This document shows positions 17,253 through 26,652 of a stretch of DNA of 64,000 bases, one piece after another. The position numbers and the translations under genes are program-made. The notes under the pieces are model-generated. The model searched no databases and was not told the origin of the DNA. It saw only the letters and a program-made list of their open reading frames with translations. Source of the stretch: Mucilaginibacter rubeus (lineage in GTDB: Bacteria > Bacteroidota > Bacteroidia > Sphingobacteriales > Sphingobacteriaceae); contig NZ_CP043450.1 in assembly GCF_003286415.2 (NCBI RefSeq), positions 1 to 64,000 on the forward strand, in the 5' to 3' direction. Numbering within the stretch: the stretch's first letter is position 1; every line of letters starts with the position of its first letter.

Positions 17253-18266
17253 ATGCAGATTGACCACACTACAATTAAACATGTTTTAATAAGCAGAGTT
17301 GATGCTATTGGCGATGTGGTGCTTACCTTGCCAATGGCGGCATATATTAAGGAGCTTTTGCCGGGCAGTACCGTGTCATTTTTGGGCCGTACCTATACAA
17401 AGCCTGTAATAAACAGTTGTACCGCGGTTGATAACTTTATTAATTACGACGACCTTAAAAAGCTGCCGTCTGATGAGCAGATTACCTATTTAAAGGAGAA
17501 AAACATTGATGCGATAATCCACGTTTTTCCAAATAAACATGTAGCCACCTTATGCAGACAGGCAGGCATTAAATTACGCGTAGGAACAACCAACCGCGTT
17601 TTTCATTGGTATACTTGTAATAAGCTGGTAAGGCTAAGCCGCAAAAAATCCAACCTGCATGAAGCCCAGCTTAACCTCATTTTGCTGCAGCCTTTTGGCC
17701 TGAAGGAGGTGCAACCGCTTGCTGCAGTAATTGAACATAACGAGTTTAAGAGCAGGACTGTATTACCGCAAGCGCTTAGCAATGTGTTTGATCAAAATAA
17801 ATTTAACCTGATCGTCCATCCAAAATCACACGGGAGTGGGATGGAGTGGGGGCTTGAGAATTACGGCAAGCTAATCGCCGGTTTGCCTGCTGATAAGTTT
17901 AATATTATCATTACCGGCTCAGACAAAGAGAAACAATTACTTGCCGACTGGATAGAAAGCCTCCCCGAAACTGTTACAGATATGACAGGCAAAATGTCGC
18001 TTGACGAGCTGATTGCTTTTATTGCAACCGCCGATGGACTTTTGGCATCCGGCACCGGCCCACTACATGTGGCGGCGGCATCTGGTATAAATACACTTGG
18101 ATTGTTCCCGTCTGTGCGGCCAATCCATCCCGAACGCTGGGCCCCGTTGGGTAAAAAAGCAAGCTACCTGGAAAGCCAAACAATTGATCTTAATGGCATA
18201 ACTACAGCTATGGTAAGCGAAAAAATTAATGCGTGGTATAATAATAAATTTATTATTAATGGATAA
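17253..18266 (+). CDS. Glycosyltransferase family 9 (heptosyltransferase-like)
   Basis: A 337-residue GT9 protein. The N-terminal Rossmann start (HVLISRVDAIGDVVLTLPMAAYIKE), the central LIVHPKSHGSGMEWGLENY and the C-terminal DGLLASGTGPLHVAAASG sugar-nucleotide motif match ADP-heptose:LPS heptosyltransferases. The acceptor is unknown and Bacteroidota homologues may use other sugars. The ATG at 17253 is preferred over an in-frame TTG at 17220. The next gene overlaps its end by 8 bp, so GT9 and GT2 are coupled and likely act on the same surface glycan. Confidence 0.88.
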   Translation: MQIDHTTIKHVLISRVDAIGDVVLTLPMAAYIKELLPGSTVSFLGRTYTKPVINSCTAVDNFINYDDLKKLPSDEQITYLKEKNIDAIIHVFPNKHVATLCRQAGIKLRVGTTNRVFHWYTCNKLVRLSRKKSNLHEAQLNLILLQPFGLKEVQPLAAVIEHNEFKSRTVLPQALSNVFDQNKFNLIVHPKSHGSGMEWGLENYGKLIAGLPADKFNIIITGSDKEKQLLADWIESLPETVTDMTGKMSLDELIAFIATADGLLASGTGPLHVAAASGINTLGLFPSVRPIHPERWAPLGKKASYLESQTIDLNGITTAMVSEKINAWYNNKFIING

Positions 18267-19245
18267 TACCAATATTAATGAAGGAATATCTGTTGTAATA
18301 CCTAATTATAATGGTGTTAAACTATTAAGCAAAAACCTTCCTTCTGTATACCAGGCCTTAAAAAACAGCGGGCTCCCTTATGAGGTTATAATAAGCGACG
18401 ATGCATCTACCGATGAGAGTGTTTCGTTTGTCAGAACCGACTACCCGGATGTCATCCTAATCGAAAACCGGGAAAACAGCGGTTTTTCTGTCAATATTAA
18501 CAAAGGCATAGCCGCTGCAAAACTTGAACTCATGTTGCTGCTTAACAGTGATATTAAACTTGATGAGCATTACTTTGAACAGCAATTAAAATATTTTGAT
18601 AAACCCGGCACCTTTGGCGTAATGGGTAAAATCATTGATGAAGGTACCGGCGATGTTGCCGAATCATGCAAGTATCCGTTGCCTTCCTATTTTAAGATCA
18701 ATCATTTCAAAAACATACCTGTTAATACTGATAGCCCGGTGTACTCTTTTTATTTAAGCGGTGCCAACGCATTGGTTAACCTGGAAAAGCTGAACGAGCT
18801 TGGCGGCTTTAACGAAATATTTTCGCCGTTTTACCATGAAGACCTTGACCTTTCATTGAGGGCCTGGGAAAATGGTTGGCAATGTTATTATGAACATAAT
18901 GCTATTTGCTTCCATGCGGTTTCGGCAACTATAAAATCACACAGCTCAAAAAAGAAGATCAAAACTATTAGTACCCGGAACAGGCTGTTGCTTCATTTTT
19001 TTCACCTGAATGGCATACGGCTGTACTTGTGGTCGTTAATTACCTTTCTGTCGCTATCGGTGAAATGGATGGGCGGTAAATTTTATTACTTTAATGCATA
19101 CCGCCAGTACTTAAAAAAGCTGCCCGCAATGAAAGCTTATAAACAGGCATTTAAACAAAACGCAGTTAATAAAGGCAGGTATGTGCCTTATGATCGGGTT
19201 AAAGAAAACATCAGGACAGCTATTGACCGGGTACTTTCCTCCTGA
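18259..19245 (+). CDS. Glycosyltransferase family 2
   Basis: A 328-residue GT-A fold transferase. VVIPNYNGVKLLSKNL begins the nucleotide-binding domain, YEVIISDDASTDES and the DxD-like LLLNSDIKLDE bind the nucleotide sugar and metal, and FYHEDLDLSLRAWENGW is the ED catalytic-base motif typical of rhamnosyl- or galactofuranosyl-type GT2. A short hydrophobic segment near the C-terminus (YLWSLITFLSLSVKWMGG) suggests membrane association. The ATG at 18259 overlaps the GT9 stop; an earlier GTG at 18229 would overlap further and was not chosen. Confidence 0.9.
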   Translation: MDNTNINEGISVVIPNYNGVKLLSKNLPSVYQALKNSGLPYEVIISDDASTDESVSFVRTDYPDVILIENRENSGFSVNINKGIAAAKLELMLLLNSDIKLDEHYFEQQLKYFDKPGTFGVMGKIIDEGTGDVAESCKYPLPSYFKINHFKNIPVNTDSPVYSFYLSGANALVNLEKLNELGGFNEIFSPFYHEDLDLSLRAWENGWQCYYEHNAICFHAVSATIKSHSSKKKIKTISTRNRLLLHFFHLNGIRLYLWSLITFLSLSVKWMGGKFYYFNAYRQYLKKLPAMKAYKQAFKQNAVNKGRYVPYDRVKENIRTAIDRVLSS

Positions 19246-19395
19246 TTGCAAATTAAATAGCCGGTTACGAATAGCATTCCCAGCAATTGTTTCGTTAGAT
19301 ATGGGATGCTAACACTTTAGTTGAAATGTCACAAGCTGGTGGCTGTTCACATTATTTATTAAATACTGTTAGCTTTGTACTTTTAAAATTATTTA

Positions 19396-21279
19396 ATGAA
19401 GATTTATTTCAGGCTTTTGTCGTTTGCCCGCCCACTTGGCAAATTCGCATTTCCTTACGCCGTTTGTACTATATTCACAGTAATATTCAGCACGCTAAAC
19501 CTTGCCTTACTGGCACCATTACTTACAACATTATTTGATGATAACAAGACAGCAATAGCTTCCATCGTAAAGCCAGAAAGCTGGTTGGATCTCAAAGGAA
19601 ACTTTGACTATTATGCAATGCTTGCCAACAATACTTACGGGCAAACCGGTGCATTAAAGTTTGTATGCCTTATCATTGTTGTTTCGGTGTTATTAAGTAA
19701 TATTTTCAGGTATTTATCGCAAAGGATCATGGAAAACTTACGCATCCATACCTTGCTAAACCTGCGTAAAACCGTATTTAATAATGTAATGGACCTGCAT
19801 ACTGGCTATTTTAACAATGAGCGCAAGGGCGATATCATTGCCAAAATATCTGCCGATGTACAGGTGGTGCAATTTTCGGTTACCGGAACTTTGCAGGTGC
19901 TGTTTAAAGAACCTCTCCAACTTATAGCTTACCTGGTAACGTTGTTTTGGATCTCATTCAAACTCACGCTGTTTTCTATGTTAGTTATCCCGGTTTCGGC
20001 CTTTGTTATATCAAGGATTGTAAAGAAATTGAAAGAACAGGCTATAGCTTCGCAAAAATCATACAGCAATATGATCAGCTATCTTGACGAGGCGCTATCC
20101 GGTATAAAAATTATCAAAGCGTTTAACGCAACTGCTTTTATCAAAAATCGCTTTAATGATGAAAATATAAGATATTCAAACATTACCAAAAGTATGGCCA
20201 GGCGTCAGCAACTGGCTTCGCCTGTATCCGAATTTATGGGCGTTTTGATGGTGGCCTGTATAGTTTTATACGGTGGTTCGCTGATTATCAGTCACCAAAG
20301 TTCACTTACCGCAGCCGGATTTGTGGCGTACATTGCGCTATTTTCACAAGTGATGCGCCCTGCTAAGGCTATTTCCGATTCATTTAGTAACATTCACTCG
20401 GGCATTGCCGCAGGTGAACGCGTGTTAAGCTTAATTGATGAGAAACCACAAATTGTAGATCAACCTAACGCCATCGAGCTTTCAGCTTTTGAAGATAAGA
20501 TCAAATTTGAAAATGTATCATTTGCTTATACCATTAAGCCCGATGTAAAAGAGGATGATCAAAATGACAAGCCGCTGGCTTCGATAGAAAAATACGTGTT
20601 ACATGATTTAAATCTTGAAATACCTAAGGGAAAAACGGTAGCACTGGTTGGCCCGTCGGGCGGAGGTAAATCAACCATGATGGACTTGCTACCACGTTTT
20701 ATCGAACCGCAATCGGGTATTATTTCTATCGATGGTCATGACATCAAGAGTGTTACTGCCAATTCATTAAGGTCATTAATGGGGGTAGTTAACCAGGAGT
20801 CGATATTGTTTAACGATACCATTTTTAATAATATAGCCTTTGGTAAAACCGGTGTAACGCAACAGGAGGTTGAAGCCGCCGCGCGGATAGCCAACGCCCA
20901 TAATTTTATTATGGAAACGCCAAACGGTTACCAAACTAACACCGGTGATCGTGGTACAAAACTATCCGGCGGACAACGTCAACGAATCTGTATAGCCCGT
21001 GCTGTACTCAACAATCCACCTATTATGCTACTGGATGAGGCGACTTCAGCGCTGGATACCGAATCAGAAAAACTGGTGCAAGAAGCTTTAAATAATCTGA
21101 TGAAGAACCGCACTTCACTTATCATAGCTCACCGCTTAAGCACAATCCAAAACGCCGATACCATTATCGTACTTGAAAACGGCAGAGTTGTTGAACGCGG
21201 TTCGCACCTGGAACTGTTACAAAACAATGGCCTTTATAAAAAGCTGATAGATATGCAGGCTTTTAACAGCGCGGAGTAG
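19396..21279 (+). CDS. ABC exporter, MsbA-like (fused TMD-NBD)
   Basis: A 627-residue half-transporter. About six transmembrane helices span residues 1-320, followed by an ATP-binding domain: Walker A GPSGGGKST (about 418), Q-loop VNQESILF, signature LSGGQRQR (about 528), Walker B IMLLDEATSALD and H-loop IIAHRLST. It resembles MsbA-type lipid flippases that move lipid A-core across the inner membrane. The two glycosyltransferases upstream support a role in envelope glycolipid export. Substrate assignment is inference. Confidence 0.92.
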   Translation: MKIYFRLLSFARPLGKFAFPYAVCTIFTVIFSTLNLALLAPLLTTLFDDNKTAIASIVKPESWLDLKGNFDYYAMLANNTYGQTGALKFVCLIIVVSVLLSNIFRYLSQRIMENLRIHTLLNLRKTVFNNVMDLHTGYFNNERKGDIIAKISADVQVVQFSVTGTLQVLFKEPLQLIAYLVTLFWISFKLTLFSMLVIPVSAFVISRIVKKLKEQAIASQKSYSNMISYLDEALSGIKIIKAFNATAFIKNRFNDENIRYSNITKSMARRQQLASPVSEFMGVLMVACIVLYGGSLIISHQSSLTAAGFVAYIALFSQVMRPAKAISDSFSNIHSGIAAGERVLSLIDEKPQIVDQPNAIELSAFEDKIKFENVSFAYTIKPDVKEDDQNDKPLASIEKYVLHDLNLEIPKGKTVALVGPSGGGKSTMMDLLPRFIEPQSGIISIDGHDIKSVTANSLRSLMGVVNQESILFNDTIFNNIAFGKTGVTQQEVEAAARIANAHNFIMETPNGYQTNTGDRGTKLSGGQRQRICIARAVLNNPPIMLLDEATSALDTESEKLVQEALNNLMKNRTSLIIAHRLSTIQNADTIIVLENGRVVERGSHLELLQNNGLYKKLIDMQAFNSAE

Positions 21280-21395
21280 ATTGGTAGTTTGCAAGTGAGG
21301 TAAGCGCACTTTTTATGGCGGTCAATTTCTTTTATTACAGGTTCGTCCTTTAGCGCTCAAATAATATATTTGTTGAAACTGATCCCGCTATTTAT

Positions 21396-22775
21396 ATGAA
21401 GAAATTTTCCTTTCTATTTTCTGCCGTGTTACTGTGCGCACAAGTAAAAGCACAGGATTCATTAGCTATTCGTAAAATGTATGACGAGGCACTGGTTAAT
21501 GGCCAGTGTTATGAAAACCTGCATTACCTGTGTAAAAATATTGGCCAGCGTATAAGTGGTTCGGACAATGCGCAGAAAGCTGTTGACTGGAGTAAAAAAC
21601 TAATGGATAGCTACGGCTTTGACAAAGTTTACCTGCAGGAAGTAATGGTGCCACACTGGGTACGCGGAGCAAAAGAGGAGGCCGCAATTATTGACGGTAA
21701 AACCCGCATCCCGGTTCCAATTGTTGCCTTGGGGATGAGCATTGCTACACCAAAAGCAGGTATCACTGCCAATGTTATAGAAGTTAAAAGTATCAAGGAG
21801 CTTGAAGCCCTTGGCGAAAATGTGGTAAAGGGAAAAATTGTTTTCTTCAACCGTGCCTTTGATCCCCGTTTTATTGAAACAGGTATGGCCTACGGCACAG
21901 CCGGCGATCAGCGCTTTATGGGGCCTGCTGTTGCTGCCAAACTTGGTGCGGCCGGTGTAATAGTACGCTCCCTTACCGAGATTATTGACGATTATCCGCA
22001 TACCGGCGCTACACTTGCTACCCCGGGCAGTAAAATAATTCCGGCGGCGGCTATTTCAACCAAGGCGGCGAATAAATTGAGCGCTATGCTTAAGCTGAGA
22101 AAATTCCCTGCGGCAAAATTTTACTTTAAACAAAACTGTGAGTTATTACCCGATGTAAAATCATACAATGTTATTGGCGAGATAACCGGTTCTGAAAACC
22201 CTAACAAGTTTATTACTGTCGGCGGTCACCTGGATTCATGGGATTTGGCCGAAGGAGCGCATGATGACGGTACCGGTGTAATGCAGTCTGTTGAAGTATT
22301 GAGGATTTTTAAAACCGTAGGATACAAACCTAAAAATTCGGTACGCGCTGTGCTTTTCATGAATGAAGAGAACGGCCATAAAGGCGGCTCCAAATACGCC
22401 GAACTGGCTGCCCAAAACAAGGAGCAGCATATAGCAGCTATTGAAACCGACGAAGGTGGTTTTACTCCCCGTGGTTTCAGCTTTGCCGATGTATCGAAAG
22501 ATTTTATCAAAAAGGTGAACGATAATTTCAAATCAATTCTGGAACCTTACGATGTTGATAAGTTAACCATCGGCGGTGCCGGTACCGATATTGAGCCTAT
22601 GAAGGAAACCTTGCCAGGCGTGGTGCTGATCGGATTCCGCCCGGATTCACAACGCTATTTTGACCTGCACCATACTGCCAAAGATGTTTTCGAAAACGTA
22701 AATAAACGCGAGCTCGAACTTGGTGCGGCTGGCATGGCAGCGTTAATTTACCTGATTGATCAGCACGGGTTGTAA
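21396..22775 (+). CDS. Secreted M28 family peptidase (carboxypeptidase Q-like)
   Basis: A 459-residue exported zinc peptidase with a signal peptide (to about KAQDS). A PA-like inserted domain (about residues 110-250) precedes the catalytic core. The co-catalytic zinc site is visible: TVGGHLDSWDLAEGAHDDGTG (His, Asp), FMNEENGHKGGSKYAE (Glu-Glu), IETDEGG and a late DLHHTAKD (His). The pattern matches plasma glutamate carboxypeptidase-like M28 dipeptidases. It stands alone, with a nested palindromic repeat downstream. Confidence 0.92.
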   Translation: MKKFSFLFSAVLLCAQVKAQDSLAIRKMYDEALVNGQCYENLHYLCKNIGQRISGSDNAQKAVDWSKKLMDSYGFDKVYLQEVMVPHWVRGAKEEAAIIDGKTRIPVPIVALGMSIATPKAGITANVIEVKSIKELEALGENVVKGKIVFFNRAFDPRFIETGMAYGTAGDQRFMGPAVAAKLGAAGVIVRSLTEIIDDYPHTGATLATPGSKIIPAAAISTKAANKLSAMLKLRKFPAAKFYFKQNCELLPDVKSYNVIGEITGSENPNKFITVGGHLDSWDLAEGAHDDGTGVMQSVEVLRIFKTVGYKPKNSVRAVLFMNEENGHKGGSKYAELAAQNKEQHIAAIETDEGGFTPRGFSFADVSKDFIKKVNDNFKSILEPYDVDKLTIGGAGTDIEPMKETLPGVVLIGFRPDSQRYFDLHHTAKDVFENVNKRELELGAAGMAALIYLIDQHGL

Positions 22776-22780
22776 ACACC

Positions 22781-22956
22781 TGAACCATGATTAGCAGGAT
22801 TAAAGGATGACCATGATGTTGTCTGAACTCGAATTAAACGAACTAAAGAATTTATTGAATCTGATTAGTTTTCTGTTCATTCCTTAATTCCCCCAAATTC
22901 AAGTTCAGACGGTCTTCATCTCAAGGTCATCCTTTAATCCTGCTAATCAAGGTTCA
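22781..22956. repeat. Dispersed palindromic repeat, copy 2 (nested, best preserved)
   Basis: The outer arms 22781-22812 and 22925-22956 are 32-bp inverted copies with one mismatch (TGAACC[A/T]TGATTAGCAGG...). Inside them are the inner arms 22821 onward (GTCTGAACTCGAATT) and 22896-22910 (AATTCAAGTTCAGAC). The whole unit could extrude or be transcribed as a long stem-loop just ahead of the MFS promoter. Confidence 0.9.
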
Positions 22957-22966
22957 AAAAAATATC

Positions 22967-22974
22967 TACCTTTG
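22967..22974 (+). promoter_or_regulatory. -7 box of the MFS transporter gene
   Basis: TACCTTTG fits TAnnTTTG and lies 25 bp before the GTG start codon, supporting that start. It lies 10 bp downstream of the end of the palindromic repeat, so the repeat arm occupies the -33 region. Confidence 0.6.
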
Positions 22975-22999
22975 CGGCACATCATAAAAAACTATACAA

Positions 23000-24319
23000 G
23001 TGACCGAAGAAGGCGATAGTAAACCCCAGAAAGTAGACTCCTTTGCAGCATTGCGTTATAAAGATTTCAGATCTTACATAGGCATGCGTTTTTGTTTCAC
23101 CTTTGCATATTCTATGCAGGCCGTAGTCCTCGGCTTTTACATCTACAGCATTACTCATAGTAAAATAGCGCTTGGCTATATTGGCTTGTGCGAGGCTATT
23201 CCGGCTATTGGTATTGCCCTGTATGGCGGCTATATTGCCGATAAATCAGAAAAGCGAAAAATGCTTTTGCTGATCTTTAGCGGCGTATTGCTCACATCCC
23301 TGGTGATGTTTACCGTTACGCTAAAAAGCATGAGCAATATTATTCATGCAGCCTGGATAGTGCCCATCATGTATAGCATGATATTTTGCAATGGTGTGGC
23401 CCGCGCTTTTTATGGCCCGGCTACATTTACCATTTATGCTAACAGTATCCCTAAAGAATTATACCCTAATGGTAGTACCTGGAGCAGCAGCAGCTGGCAG
23501 GTGGCATCTATTTTGGGCCCGGCCGCGGGTGGTTTGATATATGGTTATGCCGATAAGATAGTACCTGGTTTAACGGGGATTACGGCTGTTTTTGGCTGTA
23601 TTTTGTTTTTGCTGCTGGTATCGTTGGTATTGGTTTTCATGCTCAGAAAGTATCCTGCACAATATGTTCCTAAAGAAAGTATCTGGAAAAGCCTTTCGGA
23701 GGGGATTCACTTTGTATTTAGTAATAAGATGATGATAGGCGCTATGAGTCTTGATTTATTTTCAGTGTTTTTTGGCGGCGCGGTTGCTTTGTTACCAGTT
23801 TTTGCCAACGAGATATTAAAGGTAGGTGCAGAGGGGTTGGGTGTCATGAGGGCCATGTCATCATTGGGTGCCGTACTTACCATGCTGGTTATGACACGTT
23901 TTTCGCCGATGGGTAAGCCGTGGCGTAACCTGCTTATTGCCGTAACCGGTTTCGGCCTGTCAATTTTATGTTTCGGCCTGTCAACTAATTTTTACTTGTC
24001 GCTGGTATTCATTTTTACCGAAGGTGCTTTTGATAGTATCAGCGTGATCATCCGAGGTACACTGATGCAGCTTTTAACTCCTGACCATATGCGTGGCAGG
24101 GTATCGGCAGTAAACCAAATGTTCATCGGGTCATCAAATGAAATTGGTGCTTTTGAATCGGGTACGGCGGCTCAATTACTGGGCACTGTTCCGTCGGTAA
24201 TTTTTGGTGGCAGTATGACCATGCTTATCGTTGGCATTACTTACCTTAAAACTAAAAAACTGATCCCATTATCCCTGCAGCAGATCCATGCGCCAGGCGA
24301 AGAGGGGATAAAAGCATAA
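23000..24319 (+). CDS. MFS transporter (EntS/MFS_3-like)
   Basis: A 439-residue protein with about 12 transmembrane helices in two six-helix bundles. The loop 2-3 motif reads GGYIADKSEKRKMLL, a form of the MFS motif A. The overall pattern is the MFS_3/enterobactin-exporter type (FRSYIGMRFCFTFAYSMQAVVLGFYIYSIT). The substrate is unknown. It starts with GTG at 23000; the first in-frame ATG would remove the beginning of helix 1, and a -7 box lies just upstream of the GTG. A long inverted repeat follows the stop. Confidence 0.88.
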   Translation: MTEEGDSKPQKVDSFAALRYKDFRSYIGMRFCFTFAYSMQAVVLGFYIYSITHSKIALGYIGLCEAIPAIGIALYGGYIADKSEKRKMLLLIFSGVLLTSLVMFTVTLKSMSNIIHAAWIVPIMYSMIFCNGVARAFYGPATFTIYANSIPKELYPNGSTWSSSSWQVASILGPAAGGLIYGYADKIVPGLTGITAVFGCILFLLLVSLVLVFMLRKYPAQYVPKESIWKSLSEGIHFVFSNKMMIGAMSLDLFSVFFGGAVALLPVFANEILKVGAEGLGVMRAMSSLGAVLTMLVMTRFSPMGKPWRNLLIAVTGFGLSILCFGLSTNFYLSLVFIFTEGAFDSISVIIRGTLMQLLTPDHMRGRVSAVNQMFIGSSNEIGAFESGTAAQLLGTVPSVIFGGSMTMLIVGITYLKTKKLIPLSLQQIHAPGEEGIKA

Positions 24320-24338
24320 GCTAAATATTTAACAGGTT

Positions 24339-24456
24339 GTCATTTCGATAGAGCTGAGGGTGATTGCGCGTTGGGGCGAAAGAGAAATCTTATACGCCCA
24401 GCCTGAGTTATGCTCGGCGTATAAGATTTCTCACTCGTTCCTCGTCTCGAAATGAC
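24339..24456. repeat. GTCATTTCGA long inverted repeat
   Basis: The termini GTCATTTCGA (24339) and TCGAAATGAC (24447) are inverted. Perfect 17-bp inner arms (GAGAAATCTTATACGCC at 24382 and its complement at 24416) form the central hairpin. It fills much of the 312-bp gap between the MFS and SDR genes; the remainder contains no gene. A relative lies at 45348-45485. Confidence 0.9.
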
Positions 24457-24631
24457 ATCGTTTTACGTTAATTTACCCCTCGACCCCTCCTCACAAATTT
24501 TTTATACAGGTAACATTAATTTTAATTTATCTGCTTGTTTTGCTGCATTATAAATTCACATCTTTACGCTGCCGGAAAACGGCATCAACAAACCAATAAA
24601 CAATCAAACAAACAACTCACCCTTACAAACA

Positions 24632-25441
24632 ATGAAAAAGGTAATATTAGTAACAGGAGCATCTTCTGGTATTGGCTTAGCTTGTGCTAATGCGCTTCAG
24701 GCGGCTGGCCATACGGTTTACGGCTCATCGCGTAATCTCGACCGTATGAAATCCGTATCATTTAAACCTGTTCAACTTGATGTTACCGACGATGCTTCGG
24801 TAAAGGCAGCTATTGATACCATTATTAAGGCAGAAGGTAAAATTGATGTATTGGTGAACAATGCCGGTAACGGCGTAACCGGTCCGGCTTATGCAATGCC
24901 GGTTGAAAGCGCCAAGCAACAGTTTGAGGTTAATTTTTTCGGCGTGATCCGTGTTAGCTCGGCTGTATTGCCGGGTATGATTGAAAAAGGCCAAGGCCTT
25001 ATCGTAAACATCAGCTCATTGGCCGGTTTATTTGGTTTGCCATACCAAGGCATGTATAGCGCTTCAAAGTATGCTATTGAAGGTTATTCACAAAGCTTAA
25101 GAATGGAGCTGCGTAATACCGGTGTTAAAGTAACCCTGCTTAACCCAGGCGACTTTAAATCGGACTTTAGCCAAAACCGCGCAAAAGTTAAATTCCCAAT
25201 CAAAAACGATAAACTGGAAACCGAATACAATGCTGCCGTTGCCGCCATGGAAAAAGACGAAAGCATTGCCCCAAGTCCGGAGTCGTTAGCCAAAAAGCTG
25301 GTTTCGATAGTAGCATCATCAAGCCCTAAACACCGTTACCTGGTTGGGCAGGTTGGTCAAACCATTGTGCCTACGCTTAAAGCGATATTACCTGGTGGTT
25401 TGTTCGAGAAATTGATGAATGATCATTACGGGATAAAGTAA
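24632..25441 (+). CDS. Short-chain dehydrogenase/reductase
   Basis: A 269-residue classical SDR: cofactor motif TGASSGIGLACA at residues 7-18, the NNAG motif (VLVNNAGNG), catalytic Ser in NISSLAG and the YSASKYAIEG active-site Tyr-x3-Lys. NADP preference is suggested by the basic residues after the second strand (SSRNLDRM). The substrate is unknown. A terminator shared with the convergent gene follows. Confidence 0.93.
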   Translation: MKKVILVTGASSGIGLACANALQAAGHTVYGSSRNLDRMKSVSFKPVQLDVTDDASVKAAIDTIIKAEGKIDVLVNNAGNGVTGPAYAMPVESAKQQFEVNFFGVIRVSSAVLPGMIEKGQGLIVNISSLAGLFGLPYQGMYSASKYAIEGYSQSLRMELRNTGVKVTLLNPGDFKSDFSQNRAKVKFPIKNDKLETEYNAAVAAMEKDESIAPSPESLAKKLVSIVASSSPKHRYLVGQVGQTIVPTLKAILPGGLFEKLMNDHYGIK

Positions 25442-25459
25442 GATCTACTTAATTGATAT

Positions 25460-25492
25460 AAGAAATGCCGCCCGGTTTGGGTGGCATTTCTT
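25460..25492. terminator. Bidirectional terminator between convergent genes
   Basis: 14-bp arms AAGAAATGCCGCCC/GGGTGGCATTTCTT with one G-U pair. It overlaps the stop codon of the minus-strand gene and sits 19 bp after the SDR stop. Confidence 0.75.
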
Positions 25493-26027
25493 ATTTGGAT
25501 AAAGTTTTGCTTTCTATAGTTTCGAAGCCGAATAAGCCTCTGCGTAGAGTTAGATCAACAGTGTTAAAACCATCTGTTGATGTTCCGCAAGGGAAAATAA
25601 TTTGCTTGTCAAACTTTTCATATTTGACAATAACGTAAGGCTCCCCGCATCCTGAACTACCTTTTGCTAACGTGCCTTTGTCGGTTATCTTTAAAGAAAT
25701 TGAAGTGCGGTTTGGAGTGCCCCAATAAAAATTTGGAGCCATAAATAAATAGATCACAATGCCACCCCATGTGAATATGTTAAAAAGAAACTGAAACACA
25801 AGAAGATTACTTTTTAAGTACCGTGGCAATCTTTTGAAAAATAAAGGTGTTATAATGACTCCTGAAAACATCCATAATAAAAAAGGGATTGCGAACGAAA
25901 TAAAGGTTAATCTGTAAATGCAGATTTCTAAGTAAGTGAGGGTAATTCCTGTAAAAAAGGCTATCGTAAAAAAGGTATTTTCGGCAGTTATATCAAGAAC
26001 CTTTAAGAATGATTTGATCTTGTTCAT
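25491..26027 (-). CDS. Hypothetical membrane protein (paralog of the adjacent frameshifted gene)
   Basis: A 178-residue protein with three to four hydrophobic helices in the first 105 residues (FFTIAFFTGITLTYLEICIY, LTFISFAIPFLLWMFSGVII, LVFQFLFNIFTWGGIVIYLF), then a soluble C-terminal beta-rich domain ending GLFGFETIESKTLSK. I do not recognise the family. The C-terminal domain aligns residue by residue with the restored frame of the neighbour at 26061-26605 (GLFGFE versus GLWGFD), so the two are tandem paralogs. Confidence 0.65.
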   Translation of the reverse strand: MNKIKSFLKVLDITAENTFFTIAFFTGITLTYLEICIYRLTFISFAIPFLLWMFSGVIITPLFFKRLPRYLKSNLLVFQFLFNIFTWGGIVIYLFMAPNFYWGTPNRTSISLKITDKGTLAKGSSGCGEPYVIVKYEKFDKQIIFPCGTSTDGFNTVDLTLRRGLFGFETIESKTLSK

Positions 26028-26060
26028 GGTTTAGGTTATCTGCTTATCAAGTGCTTTTGA

Positions 26061-26605
26061 TCATTGTGCGGGTAAGCCGACGTTAATATCTTCCTGATAA
26101 ACGACATCAAAGCCCCAAAGCCCCTCTTGAATTGGAAAGGTAACGGTTTTGTATTTATCAACCGGTGTGCCCCAGTCGTAAAATATTTCTTTGTTTAGCC
26201 CTTTGTATGCAACCACAACACTGGGGGATTTTTGAACTTCCCTACTTCGGCTGAGATCACTTTGAAAGTTTGCGGAGTGGTTTTATTATTGGCAAAATAG
26301 TAATTGGTTGCCATAAAAATATATAATGGCAACCCGGCCGAAGCGTATCCATAAAACAGGGACACTAAAATAGTGCTAAACGATTTTTTGTATTTCCAAT
26401 AAAAACGAATAAAGATTACAAAACTGATTATAGCAAATGCTGTCCATATTTCCATGGAAACAAGTAGCGGTATAAACGTAAGTTCAAACAAGCCGATTTC
26501 GGCAACTAATGAAAACGTGCCGACAAGTAGGGCAACGAGAGCGAGCGCCCCGGCTCTTCGTGAGGGTATTGGTGGAATCGGAGGCCCGTAGTAGTTTCTG
26601 ATCAT
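26061..26605 (-). pseudogene. Frameshifted paralog of the 25491-26027 membrane protein
   Basis: The open frame from 26605 stops at 26195 after 136 residues (ending FKNPPVLWLHTKG). A one-base insertion at the five-G run 26223-26227 would restore a frame that continues to a stop at 26061 (PSVVVAYKGLNKEIFYDWG ... EGLWGFDVVY). The restored protein would be 181 residues, against 178 for the intact paralog, and its C-terminus aligns with that paralog. It is a real homopolymer frameshift, a phase-variable tract or a sequencing error. The N-terminal part has three to four hydrophobic helices. Confidence 0.8.
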
Positions 26606-26618
26606 TACGTTATAAAAA

Positions 26619-26644
26619 AAATCTCCCCCATTCGGAGGAGATTT
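26619..26644 (-). terminator. Terminator of ettA
   Basis: 8-bp arms AAATCTCC/GGAGATTT are followed on the minus strand by a T7 run. It lies 9 bp beyond the ettA stop. Confidence 0.75.
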
Positions 26645-26652
26645 AGAGGCTT

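Noticed and set aside
26195-26605. Treating the 136-residue frame as an intact protein
   Set aside because: The alternative frame downstream of the G5 run aligns with the tandem paralog to its last residues, so the short frame is truncated.
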